From TMP-86 sp039807285 (GTDB lineage Bacteria > Pseudomonadota > Gammaproteobacteria > Steroidobacterales > Steroidobacteraceae): a stretch of DNA of 64,000 nt. How positions within the stretch are numbered: the first letter of the stretch is position 1; every line of letters starts with the position of its first letter. This document shows, in pieces, positions 59,311-64,000 of this stretch. Location of the stretch: contig JBGAGK010000006.1 of assembly GCA_044226785.1 (NCBI GenBank), positions 89,912 through 153,911 on the forward strand, given 5' to 3'. The notes below the pieces were generated by a model. The model had not been told where the DNA came from, ran no database searches, and saw only the letters and a program-made list of their open reading frames with translations. A program made the translations under genes and the position numbers.

Positions 59311-61451
59311 GAATGCCCCGCACCGGCGGGCGCCGGACGTCCGCTGAGCAGCCGGATCACGCCCATGCGCAGGCTCTGCACGAAACGGTCCCAGCCATTG
59401 GGATTCTGGATGACATCGGCCCGATAGAACGAGGGGCACAGCACGGCCGCATGCGCCACCTCGCCGCACACGCCACAGCCCACGCAGGAGTTGTCCACAT
59501 GGGCCACCGGATCGCGCCGCAATGGATCCGGGTGGGTCTTGACGGTCAGCGACGGGCAGCCGGACAGGCGTATGCAGGAATGATCACCCGTGCACACATC
59601 CGCATCCACACCGAATCGCTGCCGCACGACGCGCCTGCCCTGACCCAGCATTTTCCTGATCCGGGGTGCGATGCGGCGCTGCCGGTTGAGCTGGCATTCG
59701 CCCTCCGCGATGATGATCTTCGGCCCCATGAAGGGGCTCTGCAACGCTTCCTTGAGCACACTCGTGACCCGCCCCATGTCGTAGGTGTGCACCGTGCGCA
59801 CCCATTCCACGCCCACGCCGCGCACGGCCGTCTCGATGCGATTGCGCGCATGACGGTTCTTCACCTCGGCATTCGAAGAGGGAATGTACTGGCCGCCGGT
59901 GGCAGCCGAGTAACCGTTGTCGACGATGATGGTGATGCCATCGTGACGATTGAACACTGCATTGCCGATGCCGCTGGTCAGGCCGTTGTGCCAGAACCCG
60001 CCGTCTCCCATCATCGACAGGGCACGGCGCTTGTTCGGAATGTTGAAAGTCGCGCCACTGGCAGCACCCAGGCCGTAGCCCATGATGGTGCCGCCGATGT
60101 CGAAGGGCGGGAGCGTGGCGAAGGAATGGCACCCGATGTCGGCAGACACCTGCATCGGCCCCAGCTCCCGCGCCACCAGTTTCATGGACGCGAACAAGGG
60201 TCGTTCCGGGCAACCGGTGCACAACCCCGAAGGCCGTATCGGCACATTGGGAACCAGCGGCTTCACCGACGCACCCGGGACAAGCCGGGTCGCGGGCACC
60301 AGGGGTCTGGCCTGCCCGGGCAGGTACCCATGCTCGCCCAGGAACTGGCGCAGGCCGGCCAACACCACCGCGCCGGTGTACTCGCCGGCCATCGGCAGCG
60401 GACCCTTGCCGATGATGCGGGTCTGAAGGTCGGCCTTGCGCAGGAACAGGCTGGCCGCCTGCTCGATGAATTCCGGCTGCCCCTCCTCGATGATCAGGAT
60501 GGCACGCTTGCCGTTGGCAAAGCGGACGAACTCATCGCCAAGCAGCGGATAGGTCACATTGAGCACGTACAGCGGGATCCCGGATTCTCCAAATGCATCC
60601 GCAAGACCCAGGCGCTCCAGCGCACGCAGCACGGTGTTGTACAAACCACCCTGCAGCACGATACCGATGTCCGCCTTGCCTTCGGCCAGAAACTCGTTCA
60701 GGCCATGCTCGCGGATGTACTTCTCGGCAGCCGGCCAGCGGCGCTCGATCTTGTCACGCTCCTGCGCAAAGGTTGAAGGAGGCAGGATGATCCGGTCGAA
60801 GGTGCGCGACGGATGATCCATGGCCTGTTGCAGGCTGAAGGGCGGCCTGCGGTTGTCGTGTGCCCTGAAACGGCCCACCACATGACAGGCGCGGATGCGC
60901 ATCATCAGCATCACCGGCGTGTTGCTGGCCTCCGACAGTTCGAAACCCTGCTCCACCGCCTGCACGAGGCTCGGCAGGTCCGGTCGCGGGTCCAGCAGCC
61001 AGATCTGCGATTTCATGGCGAAGGCGTGGGTCCGCTCCTGCATGATGCTGGCGCCTTCGCCATAGTCCTCGCCCAGCACGATCAGCGCGCCACCCATCAC
61101 TCCGGCCGAGGCGAGATTGGACAGGGCGTCCGAGGCCACGTTGGTGCCGACCGTCGACTTCCAGGTCACTGCACCCCGGATCGGGTAGTTGACGGAGGCC
61201 GCGAGCATGGCCGCGGCCGTGGCTTCGCTTGCGGAGGATTCGAAATGCACGCCCAGTTCCTCCATGATGTCGGTGGCATCCGCCAGTACGTCCATCAGGT
61301 GCGACACTGGGGCACCCTGGTAACCGCCCACATACCCTACACCGGATTGCAGGAGGGCCTTGGTGACCGCAAGGATCCCCTCGCCTTCGAATTCCTCACC
61401 CGCACCCAGTCGCAGGGACTCCACTTCTTTTGCAAATGATCTCTCGGCCAC
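59307..61451 (-). CDS. Indolepyruvate-type ferredoxin oxidoreductase, TPP-binding alpha subunit
   Basis: 714 residues. The N-terminal pyruvate-oxidoreductase domain has GYQGAPVSHLMDVL and TWKSTVGTNVASDALSNLASAG. The thiamine diphosphate domain has CPERPLFASMKLV, ADIGCHSFATLPPF and GDGGFWHNGL...NRHDGITIIVDNGYSAATGGQ. The C-terminal cluster region has DVCTGDHSC...GCPSL and CVGCGVCGEVAHAAVLCP. The first cluster motif is shorter than in archaeal IorA, as in the proteobacterial subgroup. The start is GTG at 61451 with AGGAG upstream. It lies 78 bases after the cyclase gene. Confidence 0.9.
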   Translation of the reverse strand: MAERSFAKEVESLRLGAGEEFEGEGILAVTKALLQSGVGYVGGYQGAPVSHLMDVLADATDIMEELGVHFESSASEATAAAMLAASVNYPIRGAVTWKSTVGTNVASDALSNLASAGVMGGALIVLGEDYGEGASIMQERTHAFAMKSQIWLLDPRPDLPSLVQAVEQGFELSEASNTPVMLMMRIRACHVVGRFRAHDNRRPPFSLQQAMDHPSRTFDRIILPPSTFAQERDKIERRWPAAEKYIREHGLNEFLAEGKADIGIVLQGGLYNTVLRALERLGLADAFGESGIPLYVLNVTYPLLGDEFVRFANGKRAILIIEEGQPEFIEQAASLFLRKADLQTRIIGKGPLPMAGEYTGAVVLAGLRQFLGEHGYLPGQARPLVPATRLVPGASVKPLVPNVPIRPSGLCTGCPERPLFASMKLVARELGPMQVSADIGCHSFATLPPFDIGGTIMGYGLGAASGATFNIPNKRRALSMMGDGGFWHNGLTSGIGNAVFNRHDGITIIVDNGYSAATGGQYIPSSNAEVKNRHARNRIETAVRGVGVEWVRTVHTYDMGRVTSVLKEALQSPFMGPKIIIAEGECQLNRQRRIAPRIRKMLGQGRRVVRQRFGVDADVCTGDHSCIRLSGCPSLTVKTHPDPLRRDPVAHVDNSCVGCGVCGEVAHAAVLCPSFYRADVIQNPNGWDRFVQSLRMGVIRLLSGRPAPAGAGHS

Positions 61452-61529
61452 GACTTCAGACTCCTGTTGTTGCCCGGCAGGGTCCGGGTCTTGAGTGAAT
61501 CATTTCCGCATGGGGCCTGCGCGGCAACA

Positions 61530-62315
61530 TCAGCGCGCCGGAACCAGGGCCAGTACCCGCAAGGGGCTGCCGGAACCATTCACGATCTTCAGGGGCGGCG
61601 CAATGACCATGGCGCCGGTCGGCGGCAGCTGATCCAGGTTTGTGAGGCTGGCCAGCCCGAACTTGTTGCTGCCATGCATGAGCGTGTGGCAGGGGAACAT
61701 GGGATCGAAGGTCGCTGCCTGCCCTGCGTCAGTACCGACGGTTTCCACTCCCACGCCGAGGATGTCGCGTTGCTTCGACAGGAACTCCACCGCCGACTTG
61801 TGGAAGCCCGGAGTATGGGCGCCATCTTCGCGGATGTTCAGATATGCGTCGGCTTCGGAGCGCTTTGACCAGTCGGTGCGCACCAGCACCCAGGATTTCG
61901 GGGTGATCCTCGCGTGGCGCTTTTCCCAGGCCAGAACACCCTCCTCGTTCAGCAGGAAGTCCGGATTGGCCGCAACCTCGCGGGCCACGTCGATGACGAA
62001 CGCCGGCCCGATGAACTTCTCCACCGGGATGTTGTGGGTGGCATTGCCCGGATAGTCCTTGCCGGTCACCCAGTGCACCGGCGCATCGAAATGGGTTCCG
62101 GTGTGCTCGCCACAGCTGATGTTGTTCCAGTACCAGGCCGGCCCTCGCTCGTCATAGCGGGAGATCTCCTCCATGGCGAACGGCTTCGACGGGGCGAACA
62201 CGGGGGGAAGCTGGATGACCGGCGTACCCGGGTGAAGCGGCTGGGTGAGGTCCACCACCCTGACCGCACCGCTCGCCAGTGCCTGCAACAGGACTTCCAG
62301 GGCGTTGATGGACAT
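61530..62315 (-). CDS. Cyclase-family metal hydrolase (KynB / isatin hydrolase type)
   Basis: 261 residues. The metal-binding motif HTGTHFDAPVHW is intact, with VVDLTQPLHPGTPV at the N-terminus and SWVLVRTDWSKR and PCHTLMHGSNKFGLASLTNLDQLPPTGA further on. The family includes arylformamidase (kynurenine pathway) and isatin hydrolase (isatin to isatinate). Downstream genes for aminobenzoyl-CoA chemistry and a 2-oxoacid oxidoreductase make isatin hydrolysis attractive, but sequence alone does not decide. The ATG at 62315 has GGAG 9 bases upstream. It is divergent from the dipeptidase gene. Confidence 0.9.
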   Translation of the reverse strand: MSINALEVLLQALASGAVRVVDLTQPLHPGTPVIQLPPVFAPSKPFAMEEISRYDERGPAWYWNNISCGEHTGTHFDAPVHWVTGKDYPGNATHNIPVEKFIGPAFVIDVAREVAANPDFLLNEEGVLAWEKRHARITPKSWVLVRTDWSKRSEADAYLNIREDGAHTPGFHKSAVEFLSKQRDILGVGVETVGTDAGQAATFDPMFPCHTLMHGSNKFGLASLTNLDQLPPTGAMVIAPPLKIVNGSGSPLRVLALVPAR

Positions 62316-62422
62316 GATTTGATCTCCGGAGAAAATGGTTTGATGAAGACATTGCACAGCGCCGTTGCGCCTTGGGCTATTCTATTCTTGCCCCGGTGTC
62401 TTTCAAGCATGAAGGAATTTCC

Positions 62423-63724
62423 ATGTCTCCACGCCAGATTCTCGGAACGCTTGCCCTGCTCCTGCCCCTGGCCCTCCAGGCTGCCGCCGCTCCTGCCCCG
62501 GAGGCCGCCCTGGATGCCCGCATCGAGCGGGTGTTGCGCCAGACACCGCTGATCGATGGCCACAATGACCTGGCCTGGGCGCTGCGCGAGAACTACGGCG
62601 CCAGGGCGCTCGAGGTGGATCTGGATTCAAACACATCCCGGCTCGAAAAGCCCCTGCAGACAGACCTGCCGCGGCTTCGGGCCGGGCATGTGGGCGCACA
62701 GTTCTGGTCGGTGTGGATCCCCGTGGAGATCCAGGGGCCAGCCGCCGTGCAGACGACCATCGAGCAGATCGACCTGGTGAAGTCCCTCGTCAGCCGGCAC
62801 CCGGACGCGCTGCAGCTGGCCACCACCAGCGGCGACATCCGCCGCATCCATGCCGCAGGCAAGATCGCCTCCCTCCTGGGGATGGAGGGTGGCCACCAGA
62901 TCAACGGGTCGATGTCCGCATTGCGGCAGATGTATGCACTGGGCGTGCGCTACATGACCCTCACCCACTCTTCCAACACCCGCTGGGCCGATTCTGCCAC
63001 CGACAATCCGCAGCACCACGGACTCACGCCCTTCGGCAGGGCCGTGGTCCACGAGATGAATCGCCTGGGCATGATGGTGGACATCAGTCATGTCTCCGGG
63101 GAGACGATGAACGCAGTGCTGGACGTGACCCGTGCGCCGGTGATCTTTTCCCATTCCTCGGCGCGCGCGCTGGATGATCATCCGCGCAATGTCAGTGACG
63201 CGGTGCTGCAGCGTGTGGCAGCCAATGGCGGAGTGGTGATGGTGAATTTCTACCCGGGATACATCTCGGAGGCATACAACCATTGGCTCGCAGACCGCGC
63301 GGGCGAACAGGCGCGTTACAACAGCCCTCCCTACAATGGCCTGTACATCGGGCAGCCGGAACGTGCGGAACAGGCACTCAAGGCCTGGGATGCAGCCCAT
63401 CCCAAGCCTGCCGTGCCGGTAGCCATGGTTGCCGACCACGTGGATCACATTCGCACGGTGGCCGGCATCGGGCATGTCGGGATTGGCGCCGACATGGATG
63501 GCGTCGAGGATCTTCCCACCGGCATGACCGGCGTCGATGCTTACCCGATGCTGCTGAAGGAACTGATGCGGCGCGGCTGGTCCGATGCGGACATCCGGGC
63601 TCTGGCCGGTGAAAACCTGCTGCGGGTCATGGCCGCGAACGAAGCCGTGGCACGTGCCATGAGCAGTGAACCCCCGTCCACAGCCACCGTCGAGACACTT
63701 GACGCAGTAGCAACGAAACGCTGA
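62423..63724 (+). CDS. Exported M19 membrane dipeptidase
   Basis: 433 residues. A signal peptide (cleavage near LQAAAA) is followed by the renal dipeptidase fold. Zinc ligands are visible: DGHNDLAW (His-x-Asp), GMEGGH (bridging Glu), DISHVSGETMN and FSHSSARAL (His), and HVGIGADMDGVEDLP (Asp). It cleaves dipeptides, possibly D-containing ones, in the periplasm. AAGGA lies 7 bases before the ATG. Its link with the aromatic genes may only be positional. Confidence 0.93.
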   Translation: MSPRQILGTLALLLPLALQAAAAPAPEAALDARIERVLRQTPLIDGHNDLAWALRENYGARALEVDLDSNTSRLEKPLQTDLPRLRAGHVGAQFWSVWIPVEIQGPAAVQTTIEQIDLVKSLVSRHPDALQLATTSGDIRRIHAAGKIASLLGMEGGHQINGSMSALRQMYALGVRYMTLTHSSNTRWADSATDNPQHHGLTPFGRAVVHEMNRLGMMVDISHVSGETMNAVLDVTRAPVIFSHSSARALDDHPRNVSDAVLQRVAANGGVVMVNFYPGYISEAYNHWLADRAGEQARYNSPPYNGLYIGQPERAEQALKAWDAAHPKPAVPVAMVADHVDHIRTVAGIGHVGIGADMDGVEDLPTGMTGVDAYPMLLKELMRRGWSDADIRALAGENLLRVMAANEAVARAMSSEPPSTATVETLDAVATKR

Positions 63725-63727
63725 TCT

Positions 63728-64000
63728 TCAGATCCCCGGGCCGGCGAGTTCCTCGTCGGCCCGGTGCTTCAGGTACTTGCGCATGGCGACCGCCGCGCGA
63801 TCGCTCCCCACCGAGATCTCGTAGAGATCATCACCGGCCGCTTGCAGCGCCTGCTCCACGGCCTCCAGGCCCTGCACGTCCTCGTTGAACGCCAGGAACA
63901 ACTGCTCATGCATGAAAGCCGTCACCTCCGGCTGACCCAGGGCGAAACTGCGTCCATGGACGATGAAATAGTGGGTCGAGTATCGGGATTGCGGCGTCGG
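63728..64000 (-). CDS. Rieske aromatic ring-hydroxylating oxygenase, C-terminal part (start beyond window)
   Basis: The frame is open from the right edge for 90 codons to a stop at 63728. The visible C-terminus reads YSTHYFIVHGRSFAL, then FMHEQLFLAFNEDVQGLEAVEQAL. This is the end of the catalytic domain of VanA/phthalate-type Rieske oxygenase alpha subunits (THYFW...; F-x-EDV-x-LEAQQ). The Rieske and iron sites lie outside the window. It shares the strand of the aromatic island but is separated from it by the dipeptidase gene. It may supply a ring-oxygenation step of the same or a related pathway. Confidence 0.75.
   Translation of the reverse strand, partial: PTPQSRYSTHYFIVHGRSFALGQPEVTAFMHEQLFLAFNEDVQGLEAVEQALQAAGDDLYEISVGSDRAAVAMRKYLKHRADEELAGPGI

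Overview
The window is high-GC chromosomal DNA of a Gram-negative bacterium, most likely a gammaproteobacterium of the Nevskiales/Steroidobacterales/Xanthomonadales type. The reasons are the gene order nrdR-ribD-ribE-ribBA-ribH-nusB-thiL, EttA, a DUF1820 protein, single-chain PurL, FolE2, and many lipoproteins and outer-membrane barrels. The genus is not certain. I saw no rRNA, tRNA, CRISPR array, insertion sequence or prophage. Coding density is very high: no gene-free stretch exceeds about 270 bases, and neighbouring genes often overlap by 1-31 bases.

Layout. 1-9473 is a divergent cell-envelope redox locus. Two c-type cytochrome-like proteins run leftward, one of them a LamG lipoprotein cut by the left edge. 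Rightward run a large HzsA-like beta-propeller diheme lipoprotein, an SH3-barrel protein, a lipoprotein barrel, a TlpA-type thioredoxin, a DUF4266 lipoprotein and a DUF3570 barrel. 9553-10078 (minus strand) is a two-gene operon for small exported proteins; the first is a signal peptide followed by 13-residue repeats (DLTGAHPPRASVQ). It faces an ECF sigma factor and a Ser/Thr kinase with TPRs (10298-13584), with a 21-base palindrome between them.

13633-36322 is mostly housekeeping: SYLF protein, EexN-like lipoprotein, xseB-ispA-dxs, folE2, a kinase with a cyclic-nucleotide-binding domain, then thiL, nusB, ribH, ribBA, ribE, ribD, nrdR and glyA, a deacetylase-family enzyme, ettA, purL, a DUF1820 protein and an orphan TagH-like FHA protein. 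36400-50725 is mixed: an unknown exported protein, DUF488, an AhpD-like protein divergent from a LysR regulator, CDGSH protein and FNR-like reductase, an EmrAB-type efflux operon with MarR, a UDG-family protein, an Lrp regulator divergent from ornithine cyclodeaminase and arginase, a large DUF4382-like lipoprotein, a CoA-transferase and a divergent CsrA paralogue.

50772-62315 is an aromatic catabolism island on the minus strand. It encodes a KynB/isatin-hydrolase-type cyclase, a two-subunit indolepyruvate-type 2-oxoacid:ferredoxin oxidoreductase, a fused aminobenzoyl-CoA/salicylyl-CoA monooxygenase-reductase, an SDR, an enoyl-CoA hydratase, an acyl-CoA dehydrogenase, RidA and an Old-Yellow-Enzyme-type reductase. 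My inference is a route isatin -> isatinate -> 2-aminobenzoyl-CoA -> ring reduction and beta-oxidation that needs no aminobenzoate-CoA ligase. An M19 dipeptidase and the C-terminal end of a Rieske ring-hydroxylating oxygenase close the window.

The most novel-looking items are the repeat-peptide operon beside the sigma factor/kinase pair, the envelope redox locus, and the aromatic island with its apparently leaderless promoter.
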